Shown here: in pieces, positions 31,377 through 39,530 of the stretch | How the letters are laid out: each line of letters starts with the position of its first letter | Numbering within the stretch: the stretch's first letter is position 1 | From: Hyphomicrobiales bacterium | GTDB lineage: Bacteria; Pseudomonadota; Alphaproteobacteria; Rhizobiales; Rhizobiaceae | Direction of reading: 5' to 3' | Assembly (NCBI GenBank): GCA_900473185.1 | Contig: UCKU01000018.1 | Location: forward strand, 112,076-176,075 | DNA: 64,000 bases | Notes under the pieces: generated by a model | Seen by the model: the letters and a program-made list of their open reading frames with translations, nothing else | Database searches by the model: none | What the model was told of the DNA's origin: nothing | Translations under genes and position numbers: made by a program

Positions 31377-32290
31377 GTCAGGCGACAAACTTTAGCGTCC
31401 CAACTATCGGCCCCGTATCGCCGTTGGTCATGGCGCAGCGCATCGACGACAATTTCAAGGCGGCGCTAAGCGGTCACTCCGGGCCAGGCAGGCCGGCTTA
31501 TGTAACCGCTGCCGGCACAGTTTGGATATCCACCGCTACGGCGGGCAAGCTGAAGTGGATGGCTTTTGATGGCGCCGACGATCGCGTCATTCGAACGCTA
31601 GACTTGGCGTCAGGTAAGGTAACGCACGGTGACGGTGTCAACGAAGACATTTTCTTCGGTGCGACACCGGATAAGTTTGTGGCGGCCCAATTCGGGCTCA
31701 AAACCGATGCCGTACAAGCATATTTCGACACATCCGCGCTGTCTGCCGATCGAGTGATAAGGGTGCCGGACAAAAATGGAGCTATTGGCGCTTGGGAGGT
31801 GCTCGATATTGCTTCACCATTCGCAGTAACGTCCTGGGCGAAGACTAATTTAGGTGCTTTCAGAGAGTTAAGAATAACTTTTGATGTAGAACCTGACAGT
31901 GTGGCATCTGGTTTCGGGATACAGGTAAGCACTGATAATGGCTCTACATGGCAAATAACAAATTATCACCAACAATATATGTCTGCTTCCGGAGCTGCTA
32001 ATGCCGCCGGACAGGTAAACCTCCCGTCGTTTTCTACTTCGTTTGGCAATAGCGTATTAGCTGGTTTTGGTAGTGCTGGTCACCAAGGTGAATTCATCAT
32101 AAGCCAATTCAATAAGTCTAGATGGCTACGCGTAATTGGGACTGCGGGTTATCAGATTACCAGCACAGGGGCACTTGTAATAGTGTCCGTTATGGGTGGT
32201 TCATCGTTATCAACAGCAAGAAATGCTATTAGATTAACGACGGGCAATGCATTCAGTGGTCGTATTGTTTTGGAGGGTATCCGTGGGTAA
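31373..32290 (+). CDS. Tail fibre / receptor-binding protein
   Basis: The 305-residue protein starts overlapping the gpJ stop. The N-terminal half, to about residue 155, has the same high GC as the neighbours and a phage-fibre-like layout: SVPTIGPVSPLVMAQRIDDNFKAAL, then a beta region with RVIRVPDKNGAIGAWEV. From about residue 158 onward the codons become clearly AT-rich, and the protein reads like a beta-sandwich carbohydrate-binding tip (FREL RITFDVEPDS... SGFGIQVSTDNGSTWQ). The sharp composition break suggests that the tip was swapped in. The stop overlaps the next gene by 8 bases. Confidence 0.75.
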   Translation: MSQATNFSVPTIGPVSPLVMAQRIDDNFKAALSGHSGPGRPAYVTAAGTVWISTATAGKLKWMAFDGADDRVIRTLDLASGKVTHGDGVNEDIFFGATPDKFVAAQFGLKTDAVQAYFDTSALSADRVIRVPDKNGAIGAWEVLDIASPFAVTSWAKTNLGAFRELRITFDVEPDSVASGFGIQVSTDNGSTWQITNYHQQYMSASGAANAAGQVNLPSFSTSFGNSVLAGFGSAGHQGEFIISQFNKSRWLRVIGTAGYQITSTGALVIVSVMGGSSLSTARNAIRLTTGNAFSGRIVLEGIRG

Positions 32291-32756
32291 AATTTTAATT
32301 GACGGCGTTGAACGTGATGAAACGCCGGAAGAAGAAGCGGATCGGCTTGCTTCCATGGGCGGCATCGCTCAGCCAACACTCAACGTGATAAAGGCTCTAC
32401 TGAGGACGGCCATTGACGCAGCGGCGGAAACGGAGCGCCTCAAATACATCACGCCCGGCGCTGGGCAGGCCATGACCTATCAGGCGAAGGCCGCCGAGGC
32501 GAAAGCCTTCCTCGCGGCAGAGGAACCGCAGGCCGCCGACTTCCCACTCCTTTCGGCCGAGGTTGGTATCACTGCCGACAGCCTGGCAGGCGTGGCTCAG
32601 ATCGTAGCAGGAGCCTATTCCCAATGGCAGGTCATCGGTGCCGCCATCGAGGCGACCCGTCTCGGCGGGAAAGCGTCGATAGAAGGCGCTGCAGATGCGG
32701 AAGCGGCTCAAGCGGCATTTGAAGCGGTGAACTGGCCGGCGCCTCAGGCGGCGTGA
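32283..32756 (+). CDS. Tail fibre accessory protein, DUF4376-like
   Basis: The GTG at 32283 has GGAGGGTATCC upstream. Residues 1-30 are charged (VGKILIDGVERDETPEEEADR), then a helical protein of 157 residues contains TPGAGQAMTYQAKAAEAKAFLA near residues 60-81, the hallmark stretch of DUF4376, found in tail fibre assembly regions. It probably helps fibre assembly or attachment. The frame starts inside the fibre gene and ends 7 bases before a convergent lipoprotein gene. The GC content returns to the normal prophage value, in contrast to the fibre tip. Confidence 0.72.
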   Translation: MGKILIDGVERDETPEEEADRLASMGGIAQPTLNVIKALLRTAIDAAAETERLKYITPGAGQAMTYQAKAAEAKAFLAAEEPQAADFPLLSAEVGITADSLAGVAQIVAGAYSQWQVIGAAIEATRLGGKASIEGAADAEAAQAAFEAVNWPAPQAA

Positions 32757-32763
32757 CGCGACG

Positions 32764-33081
32764 TCAGCACTTCACATAGACGGAATAAGTGCGGGCAGGG
32801 CGCCCCATGCCGTAAGTGCCCGTCTGGATCATCGACTCCCGGACGACGCGGCCGGAAGGGCATTGCGTCTTCAGATAGTTCAGAGCGACATGATTGCGAT
32901 TGGTTTTGTCATCCGGGTTGTAGCCAAAATCCAGCGTGTTCCGCATTGTGACGACATAGTCTGCATCGGCGGCATTGGCAGGCTCGACCCTCAGGTCACC
33001 ACTGCTCTCCCACATTCTCATCTGTGTCTGGCAGCCTGCCAGGGTGACGGAGAGCAGCATTACAAGAGCTTTTGTTTTCAT
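32764..33081 (-). CDS. Prophage lipoprotein, leftward moron
   Basis: GGGGAATCTC lies before the ATG at 33081. The 105-residue precursor has a clear type II signal: basic start MKTKALVM, hydrophobic core, and lipobox LAGC at residues 16-19 with the lipidated cysteine followed by QTQ, so it should be kept in the outer membrane (no Asp at +2). The mature part has two cysteines (QCPSG and the last residue C) that could form a disulfide. It is inserted leftward between rightward tail genes and so is likely expressed in the lysogen. Phage lipoproteins such as T5 Llp and TP-J34 Ltp block superinfection; whether this one does is a guess. Confidence 0.72.
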   Translation of the reverse strand: MKTKALVMLLSVTLAGCQTQMRMWESSGDLRVEPANAADADYVVTMRNTLDFGYNPDDKTNRNHVALNYLKTQCPSGRVVRESMIQTGTYGMGRPARTYSVYVKC

Positions 33082-33213
33082 GAGATTCCCCAGCTTCGCA
33101 GCCGGCAGTAAATCATGAAATTCCGCAGAAACAAGCGCCCTGAATTCGAGCTTTAGGCAAGCTCGCCCGCCAACGTCGGATGACGTGGGCAATCCCGATA
33201 GATGGAGCCTCAT

Positions 33214-34233
33214 ATGACTGTAGCCCACGGCTCACAGACCCAGCTCGCTTACGTCAAAGAAGCGACACCGGGCGTGATCCCTGCAAATCCATCTTGGCAG
33301 ATCGCTCGCTATGTCAGCGAGGGCCTGACCCTGGAAAAGCAGACGATCAGCTCCGACGAGGTTCGACCGGACCGCAATCGAACCGACGTCACCGACGTGG
33401 GCAGACAGGTAAGCGGGCCGATCAACACGCTTTTCTCCTTCTATACGTTCGATGACTGGCTTGAAGCGCTTCTCTGCACGACGTGGGGAGGCAACTCGAT
33501 CAAGAACGGCAATCAGATTAGGACGCTGACGTTCGAAAAGCGCTTCGAGCTCGGTGCGACGGACGTGTTCACGCGTTACCGGGGATGCCGCCTCAATACG
33601 CTCGATCTCCAGCTCAATGCCAAGCAGAACGTGACGGCAAACTGGGGAATTCTAGGTCTGGGTAGCCCTAATCCCGCCAACGCGGTCATTGCCGGGTCGA
33701 GCTACGCCGACCCTACGACGACACCCGTCCTGAACGCAGCTCTGAACGTTGCTGACCTTTCGATAACCGGCGTCACCACCCCTCCAAAGCTCCAAGCCCT
33801 TTCCGTCAGGATCAACAACAATCTCTATGCGGTCGACATTATCGGCCAATACGAGACCTACGACTTCGGACTTGGTCTGTTCGAGGTTTCCGGAACGATG
33901 ACCGCGCTCTTCGAGAGCGCCGATCTCTACCAATCGATCATCAACCACACAGACGTCGGCTTCGCGATCGAGCTGGCCGACGGCGTCGGCAATTCCTATC
34001 AGGTCACAATCCCAAAGACGAAGCTTACCAACGGCTCGCCAGTTGGCCCGGGCAATGGCCGGGCCGTCGTCATGGAAGTTCCCTTCACAGCGATCCTGAA
34101 CCCCGCTTCCGCGGCGACGATGGCGATCGCGCGAACATTCGGCGGCATCAACCCGCCGATCGTACCACCGGCCCCGGCCTCCCTCGACTTCAGCTCCTCC
34201 AGCAACTCCCAGTACATCGGACAGGTGATTTAA
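33214..34233 (+). CDS. Second major tail tube protein copy with C-terminal extension
   Basis: The 339-residue protein is a paralogue of the tail tube gene at 20025: it starts MTVAHGSQTQLAYVKEATPG and continues in register through SSDEVRPDRNR, RGCRLNTLDLQLNAKQNVTANW and NGSPVGPGNGRAVVMEVPFT. About two thirds of residues agree by eye. Even the translation signal is shared (GATGGAGCC before the ATG). A 30-residue extension rich in proline and serine (PPIVPPAPAS, then FSSSSNSQ) follows the last conserved strand. It starts 132 bases after the divergent lipoprotein gene and ends right before the next gene (TAAATG). It may form part of the tail or serve as a fold for a fibre-linked adaptor. Confidence 0.82.
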   Translation: MTVAHGSQTQLAYVKEATPGVIPANPSWQIARYVSEGLTLEKQTISSDEVRPDRNRTDVTDVGRQVSGPINTLFSFYTFDDWLEALLCTTWGGNSIKNGNQIRTLTFEKRFELGATDVFTRYRGCRLNTLDLQLNAKQNVTANWGILGLGSPNPANAVIAGSSYADPTTTPVLNAALNVADLSITGVTTPPKLQALSVRINNNLYAVDIIGQYETYDFGLGLFEVSGTMTALFESADLYQSIINHTDVGFAIELADGVGNSYQVTIPKTKLTNGSPVGPGNGRAVVMEVPFTAILNPASAATMAIARTFGGINPPIVPPAPASLDFSSSSNSQYIGQVI

Positions 34234-34857
34234 ATGGTACAGGTCCTTCAGCTTACAGTTCTCGACGCCGACGGCAATCCGGTCGACGTAGCAACATTGA
34301 CCGCACTGGTCGCACTCTTCGGCGACACGACTGCGAACCCGCCGGCGAACACTTTGCTCGACAGAGTGAAGGCAATCTCTACGGCACTCGGCGCGAGTTT
34401 TGCTCATGACGTAACAGCTACGATCACCAGGCAGGCCAACACGACCCCCTATGATGCCGGAGATGTGGTTGGTCCCGCGTTGGCGAAGCTCACGTTTGCC
34501 AATGTCGGCAAGGCCGGTGGCTCCGCACTAATCAACGGTGTGTCACTGAAGCTCAGAACCGGGACGTTGCCGGCGACCGCATGGCGACTGCACCTGTATT
34601 CGGTCACGCCGCCATCAGATCTGGCGGATGCCGCCACGTTCGCCGTGAGTTCTGGCGACCGAGACGCCTACCTCGGCTGGATCGATATCCCCGCCGCTGT
34701 CAATCTCGGTTCGACCTGCGTGATCAATGTCAACAATATCGGCATGCAGGTGAAGCTCAGCTCGGCCAATCTCTACGGCTATCTGCAGGCGATCGCAGGC
34801 TACACGCCTGGCTCGGGCGATGTCTACGACGTCACGGTTCACACGGCCGAGGTCTGA
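34234..34857 (+). CDS. Hypothetical virion-associated protein, 207 residues
   Basis: The ATG follows the TAA of the tube paralogue without a gap. The 207-residue protein has an N-terminal helical region (ADGNPVDVATLTALVALFGD) that looks like a docking segment, then a beta-sandwich (ITRQANTTPYDAGDVVGPALAKLTFANVG) and RLHLYSVTPPSDLADAATF. This second part is like small beta-sandwich proteins that phage genomes place beside tail fibres. I do not recognise a named family. Its place between the tube paralogue and the esterase suggests that these three proteins act together on the virion. Confidence 0.65.
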   Translation: MVQVLQLTVLDADGNPVDVATLTALVALFGDTTANPPANTLLDRVKAISTALGASFAHDVTATITRQANTTPYDAGDVVGPALAKLTFANVGKAGGSALINGVSLKLRTGTLPATAWRLHLYSVTPPSDLADAATFAVSSGDRDAYLGWIDIPAAVNLGSTCVINVNNIGMQVKLSSANLYGYLQAIAGYTPGSGDVYDVTVHTAEV

Positions 34858-34860
34858 TCC

Positions 34861-36339
34861 ATGGCCCTGACCAATCGCAAACGACGCATTCTGATGGCCG
34901 CCGCCGTCGCAATGAGCGGCGGCGGCACGGTCCCGCTTCTTCCGCTGGACGATTACGCATTCGTCCACTCGACCTACATGGTCTATCCTACGGCCGATGT
35001 CCTCTGGCAGGCTTGCCAGGTCGGGGCAGGGGCCAATCCGTCAACAAAGATCGATATCCGCCGCGTTCCCGGTTCGAATGCACCCGATGTGTCCGAGGCC
35101 ATTGCGACTTTCGGCACCACATTCGAGATCTACAAATACGTCTCGCAGAACAACAACGGCGTCGACGGCGTGAGCATGGACCCCGCGAGGCGGCATCGTG
35201 TCATCACGACGGATGCGGGCCTGATTGCGGGGATCACTTACGACCTTGGCGGCAACTTCTACAATCTTCCGGACACGCTGACCGTCGATAGGCAGGGATT
35301 TTCTGTCGCCCAAGTCATGATCGAACGCGGCATCAATGTTTCCGGTCACTGCACCCTGTCGTTTGGCAACGGAGGCACAGGGGCCAATAATGCCTACCTT
35401 GGATCGTCGATCGGCATCCAGCTCGCAAGCACCTCGCTTCGCAACTTCAGGCGCGCCCCGCTTGATAGGCCATTCTACAAGGCGGCGACATCTGGGCCCA
35501 CAGGCGTTCGCTTCTGGCGTAATGATGATGAAGGGCCGGCAATTGTTCAGGGGACACTCGGGACGGCCGGAACCATCACTGGCGGCGCCATCACCGGTCT
35601 GCGCAACGGCAATTCGATTGTAAGCACGGTTCTGACGTCGAAATCTCTGCATCTGATGAGTGTTGCTCTCGCCAGAGAAGCGGTGCCGGTCACAATGCAG
35701 GCAATCCGCGACGCTGCATTCAAGATCTTCAACATCCGGCGCGACTATAACCGCCTTGCTATGATGATCGGGGATAGCATCTTCCACGGCCAGGGCTGCA
35801 GCGATGCTAAAAATTGGGTCTACTATAACGGCCTCAACCTCGCGAACCCCGACGTCGCCTTCGCCAACTTCAGCACGCCTGCGCGGCGCATGTCCGACCA
35901 GCTGCCGACACGGGTCGACTTCACCAACAATTACGAGGCGGGGAAGGTCAATCACTTCCTACTTCAGTCTGGTATCAACGACATCAAGGCAGGCACGAGC
36001 GGGAGCGATCTGTTCACCAACGTTTGCCAGCCCTTCGTAACCGGCCTGAAGTCTGTTCTATCGGCTCGCGGGGCTGTCTGGACGCTTCAGAAGTGTGACG
36101 GAACAGCTGGCTTCACCGCTCAGATGGAAATCGAGCGGCAGGCGTACAACGACCTATTGCGGAACAATGCAGCCTCAATGGGCGTGCTGCTGGTGGATCG
36201 GTCGGCAAACCCGAACATGCAAGACAGCTCGGATCTCACCAAGTTCCTAGGCGACAAGCTCCACAATACCAGCCTCGGATATCAGACCCAGGCGGCTTAC
36301 GAGAGCCCGATCCTGGACCCGTGGTTCAAGGCAGCGTGA
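34861..36339 (+). CDS. SGNH/GDSL-type esterase on the phage, probable O-deacetylase
   Basis: The 492-residue protein has all key SGNH blocks in the C-terminal half: MIGDSIFHGQG with nucleophile Ser306, a GIND block at 371-374, and DKLH at 465-468 giving the Asp/His pair. Residues 1-290 are a beta-rich domain with no catalytic motif, probably for trimerisation and substrate binding (VLWQACQVGAGANPSTKIDI and SGHCTLSFGNGG). Such enzymes on phage virions remove acetyl or other acyl groups from surface polysaccharide. It begins 3 bases after the 207-residue gene. The O-acyltransferase immediately downstream supports a link to acylated surface sugars; the substrate is inferred. Confidence 0.8.
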   Translation: MALTNRKRRILMAAAVAMSGGGTVPLLPLDDYAFVHSTYMVYPTADVLWQACQVGAGANPSTKIDIRRVPGSNAPDVSEAIATFGTTFEIYKYVSQNNNGVDGVSMDPARRHRVITTDAGLIAGITYDLGGNFYNLPDTLTVDRQGFSVAQVMIERGINVSGHCTLSFGNGGTGANNAYLGSSIGIQLASTSLRNFRRAPLDRPFYKAATSGPTGVRFWRNDDEGPAIVQGTLGTAGTITGGAITGLRNGNSIVSTVLTSKSLHLMSVALAREAVPVTMQAIRDAAFKIFNIRRDYNRLAMMIGDSIFHGQGCSDAKNWVYYNGLNLANPDVAFANFSTPARRMSDQLPTRVDFTNNYEAGKVNHFLLQSGINDIKAGTSGSDLFTNVCQPFVTGLKSVLSARGAVWTLQKCDGTAGFTAQMEIERQAYNDLLRNNAASMGVLLVDRSANPNMQDSSDLTKFLGDKLHNTSLGYQTQAAYESPILDPWFKAA

Positions 36340-36368
36340 ATGAGGGCCTGAAAAGGTCTTAGCCGTCC

Positions 36369-37391
36369 TCAGGCACCCGATGCCGTGGCCGCGGGCCTCG
36401 GCTTCATCAGAAGCCCCACGAACACGTTCACGCCCGCCGCTACCGCGACGGTGACCACCGTGACGAATGCCATGGCCGCTATCCCGTCGAGGTGAAAACG
36501 GTTGGTGATGAAGTAGCAGATCATCAGCACCGGTACGTGCGTCGCATAGAGCGGGTAGGAAATTTCTCCGAAGAATTTGGCAACAGGCCATAGGATCTCG
36601 GGAAGCTCGTGGCTGACAGCTAGCCAGAGAATGATAGGGTTCACGAGGAAGATCGTGACCACGGCAATAAGCGCCATCGTTTCAGGTGTGTCCTGCATGT
36701 AGAGGACGCAGACAAGCGCCAGCACGAGCACCAAGGATCCCCAACCCACCTTTCGTGAAGTCGAGAAGTTGGCAAGTAGGAGCCCGAGGCTGAACGAAAA
36801 GATGAGACGCAACACGCCGATATGGATCGTGCGCCATTCCCACCCTCCAACATTCCCCTCGGCGAGGATCGCCCAAATCAGGAGCGGCGCGGCTGCGAGG
36901 GCGATCGCCGCAAGCTTCAGCGGCGTGACCTTTGCGATCGTGAGCGCCAGGGCGGCGTTGGCGAAGAGCTCCAAGAACAACGTCCAGGACGGACTGTTCA
37001 GAGGGAAGATATTGCCTTCGATGAAGGGCACCGGCAGCACGAAGAGGTTAAACAGCAGGTGATAGGCAACGTCACTAAGCGAACCTAGGCCAAGGACCGC
37101 GCGAAGGGAAAAGACGGCCAATCCGATCAGGATGCCTACCGAGAATGTGGGATAGAGGCGGCGTAGGCGCATCCGCACAAAAGAGGGGAAGCTCAAACCC
37201 GCACGAAGGCGCTGCGCATAAGCACGCCAGAGTACAAAGCCGCTCAGCGCAAAGAAGAAATCAACGGCCAAGTAGCCGCTGTCTGCGATTCCGATGAAAT
37301 GTGCTGCGTGAAAATGAACAACAGCTACTGCCGCAATGCCCCGCATCAAGTCCAGGAGATACATTCTCTCTGGAGGCATGTTACTATTCAT
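36369..37391 (-). CDS. Acyltransferase 3 family membrane O-acyltransferase
   Basis: The 340-residue leftward protein begins MNSNMPPERMYLLDLMRGIAAVAVVHFHAAHF, containing the family's RGIAAxxVxxxH signature, then FFFALSGFVLWRAYAQRLR near residues 47-65, and eight or more hydrophobic membrane segments. Acyltransferase 3 (OafA/YrhL) enzymes transfer acyl groups, usually acetyl, onto lipopolysaccharide or exopolysaccharide. In prophages they typically change the lysogen's surface antigen and block adsorption by the same phage. A GGGGTTTAGAA ribosome site and an AT-rich upstream region suggest its own promoter. An ATG at 37379 is a possible later start. Confidence 0.88.
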   Translation of the reverse strand: MNSNMPPERMYLLDLMRGIAAVAVVHFHAAHFIGIADSGYLAVDFFFALSGFVLWRAYAQRLRAGLSFPSFVRMRLRRLYPTFSVGILIGLAVFSLRAVLGLGSLSDVAYHLLFNLFVLPVPFIEGNIFPLNSPSWTLFLELFANAALALTIAKVTPLKLAAIALAAAPLLIWAILAEGNVGGWEWRTIHIGVLRLIFSFSLGLLLANFSTSRKVGWGSLVLVLALVCVLYMQDTPETMALIAVVTIFLVNPIILWLAVSHELPEILWPVAKFFGEISYPLYATHVPVLMICYFITNRFHLDGIAAMAFVTVVTVAVAAGVNVFVGLLMKPRPAATASGA

Positions 37392-37488
37392 TTCTAAACC
37401 CCAAGCGCGAATTAAAAAATTCTTAATTCTCAATTGTAGGTTTCACAACCGCAGCTTTTTAGGGGTCTCCAAGTTATTCTAGGGTAGG

Positions 37489-37824
37489 TTAGTAACGTTG
37501 TTTCATCACAAACACGATATGGTCTACGCCCCATAGAAACAGCCATGATGAGCCGGCCAGGAGAAGCGCAATTGCCAAACGCTGCATCGCCGCTTTCGGC
37601 GCGCGCCGAGCCGGTTTACGAGAGACCACGAATGGCTCGATAATGTTGGTGAAGAAGGTATCCCGATCCTCCGCCGACGCAGATATCAGCTGCTCGTAGC
37701 GGGATTGGCTGATCCCTAGCGCGCGAGCGTGATCGCCATCCCGGTAGACGATTTCAAGGCTTTGGTCCTGATCGTTATACTTTAGTTTCCGTAGCTTCCG
37801 ACATTCGAAGGAAGTCCAAGTCAT
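37489..37824 (-). CDS. KTSC-like protein with C-terminal membrane helix
   Basis: The 111-residue protein starts behind GGAAAAGGCA. Its N-terminal 65 residues resemble the KTSC fold: LRKLKYNDQDQSLEIVYRDGDHARALGISQSRYEQLISA, i.e. a beta-rich KYN-EIVYRDG core and a helix. A single hydrophobic helix follows at about 86-103 (LAIALLLAGSSWLFLWG), so the domain is anchored to the inner membrane. KTSC domains are small and often fused to other domains in phages and bacteria; their biochemical role is not well known. It lies upstream of the acyltransferase in the same direction with a 97-base gap, so the two could share a transcript. Confidence 0.62.
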   Translation of the reverse strand: MTWTSFECRKLRKLKYNDQDQSLEIVYRDGDHARALGISQSRYEQLISASAEDRDTFFTNIIEPFVVSRKPARRAPKAAMQRLAIALLLAGSSWLFLWGVDHIVFVMKQRY

Positions 37825-37928
37825 TGCCTTTTCCGACTCTGTTTTCCCCTGATCTTGCGAGATACCAGATTCATCTTAAACCGCAATGAACGTCCCCGTC
37901 GGTAAAGGCGGGGATCGATCCGCCACAG

Positions 37929-37949
37929 GCCGCCTTTGGGCGGCTTTTT
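37929..37949 (+). terminator. Rightward terminator before the lysis genes
   Basis: GCCGCC/GGCGGC with a short loop followed by five T. It lies 24 bases before the endolysin start and would stop transcripts arriving from the left, so lysis genes may have their own promoter or need antitermination. Confidence 0.65.
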
Positions 37950-37972
37950 GATTCCTACATCGGAGATATCGT

Positions 37973-38653
37973 ATGGATCGTGCACATTTCTTTGATGCCG
38001 CGCGCGACAGCCTGTTCGACGGCCGGCTTTCCACTTCGCAGGTGACAGGCATCGAGGCGATCCTTGACGCCTGCGCTGAGGATCAGATCGCCGATCAGCG
38101 GCATGTGGCCTATATCCTTGCCACGCCCATGATCGAGACGGGCGGCTCCTACGAACCGACCGACGAGAACCTGAATTACTCCGAGTCAGCGCTTCCGGCG
38201 AAGTTCGGCGCCCGGATCACCCTCGCGCAGGCAAGACAGTTCGGCCGGAATGCTACTCACAAGGCTGATCAGCGGGCGATCGCTAATATCATCTATGGCG
38301 GAGACTGGGGTCGCCGCCAACTCGGCAATACGCTGCCACAGGACGGCTGGAATTTTCGCGGCCGAGGCTTAGTGCAGGTCACCGGCCGGAGAAATTACGA
38401 TCGTTTTGGCAGAGAGCTCGGCATCGATCTCATTAGCAATCCTGATCTGGCCACGGATATCAAGGTCGCGGCCAAGATCCTCGTGCTCGGCATGCGCGAC
38501 GGTCTCTTCACCGGTCGGGCACTGCGGCACTACTTTACACAGACATCTTCGGATTGGGTGAATGCCCGCCAGATAGTCAACGGCAATGACAAGGACGACG
38601 AGATCGCTGCGGTGGCGAAGAAATTCAACGCCGCGCTGCAGGGTGCGGCATGA
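37973..38653 (+). CDS. Endolysin, glycoside hydrolase family 19
   Basis: GGAGATATCGT lies before the ATG. The 226-residue protein starts MDRAHFFDAARDSLFDGRLS and shows GH19 phage-lysin features: YILATPMIETGGSYEPTDEN with the catalytic glutamate in IETGG near residue 54, and FRGRGLVQVTGRRNY near residues 129-143. It cleaves glycan strands of peptidoglycan. No signal peptide or SAR segment is visible, so release needs a holin. It overlaps the holin-like gene by 4 bases (ATGA), forming the start of the lysis cassette. Confidence 0.9.
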   Translation: MDRAHFFDAARDSLFDGRLSTSQVTGIEAILDACAEDQIADQRHVAYILATPMIETGGSYEPTDENLNYSESALPAKFGARITLAQARQFGRNATHKADQRAIANIIYGGDWGRRQLGNTLPQDGWNFRGRGLVQVTGRRNYDRFGRELGIDLISNPDLATDIKVAAKILVLGMRDGLFTGRALRHYFTQTSSDWVNARQIVNGNDKDDEIAAVAKKFNAALQGAA

Positions 38654-39000
38654 CCAAGAAGGCGGCGCTGAGCCAGGAGCTTACTCGGGACAATTGGCCT
38701 ATCCGCCGGCGCTGGATGTTCCGCGTGCTTCTGTGGGCCATGGCGAATGCCCAAGGCATCATCATGGCCGCGATCGCAGGCTATATCAGCTCGAGCAACT
38801 CCATCCTCGAGCAGGCACTTATCGCCTTGCTGACGCTGATCGCTGCGATCATCGGTAGCTATGTCTTCGGTGCGATCTGGGACGACAAGAACAAGCGCCG
38901 GTTTTTGACTGAGGTCGACGACGAACTGCTTCCGCCGACGGCCGAGCCGTACGCGCCGCCGGCGACTTCCTTTAACGCGAACGAGACGGGGCCAAACTGA
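38650..39000 (+). CDS. Holin-like membrane protein
   Basis: The 116-residue protein starts inside the endolysin stop codon. After a basic head (MTKKAALSQELTRDNWPIRRRWMFR) it has two hydrophobic segments at about residues 25-46 and 54-77, followed by an acidic C-terminal tail of about 35 residues (DDKNKRRFLTEVDDELLPP). Two membrane helices next to an endolysin fit a class II holin. No particular holin family is recognised; function is inferred from topology and position. The stop overlaps the start of the spanin gene by one base. Confidence 0.72.
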   Translation: MTKKAALSQELTRDNWPIRRRWMFRVLLWAMANAQGIIMAAIAGYISSSNSILEQALIALLTLIAAIIGSYVFGAIWDDKNKRRFLTEVDDELLPPTAEPYAPPATSFNANETGPN

Positions 39001-39530
39001 TGCTCGCTGCTCTTGGCTCGGTTCTTGGTGCGCTTGCACGCCTGATCGGTATCGGTGGAGTGCTCTTCGTCGGCCTGCTCTTCTATGAGGAAGGGCTACC
39101 GGGCGCCAGCCGGATCGCGCTTCCTCAATCCTGGCCGATTGTCGGTGGTTTTGGCCTCGTCGACATCCCAGTGCTCGGCGATCTCACTGCCGGCAGGGTG
39201 CACATCTACGCCGCCCAGCAGGTGAAAGTCGCGACAGCGGCGGCTAAACTGCAGTGCGATGGCCGGATTGAGAAGCTTGTTTCTCAGTCTGAACTGACTG
39301 CGGCCAATGCAAAGAACGCCGAGCTGCTGCGGCAGATCGCGGCGATGAACGCGGCGCAAGCAGCTTTCCAGAAGCAGGCGACCGCCGACCAACAATCCCT
39401 GAAGGTGAGAAATGAAGAGCTCGAGAAGGCGATCGCCGGCGACACTGGCAGCGGTGGCAGCTATTGGACTACTGACGATCTCCAGTGGCTGCAAATCAAC
39501 CGAGGAAGGGCAGGCGGCTCTCCTCGATAG
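39000..39530 (+). CDS. Inner-membrane spanin subunit, Rz-like
   Basis: The 176-residue protein has a membrane segment near the N-terminus (LGALARLIGIGGVLFVGLLFYEE at about 8-30), then a periplasmic linker, then a long coiled coil (LVSQSELTAANAKNAELLRQIAAMNAAQAAFQKQATADQQ at about 93-135) and a short disordered end. This is the Rz layout: the inner-membrane spanin that bridges to an outer-membrane lipoprotein and fuses the membranes in the last lysis step. The Rz1-like gene begins within its last 119 bases in another frame. Confidence 0.8.
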   Translation: MLAALGSVLGALARLIGIGGVLFVGLLFYEEGLPGASRIALPQSWPIVGGFGLVDIPVLGDLTAGRVHIYAAQQVKVATAAAKLQCDGRIEKLVSQSELTAANAKNAELLRQIAAMNAAQAAFQKQATADQQSLKVRNEELEKAIAGDTGSGGSYWTTDDLQWLQINRGRAGGSPR

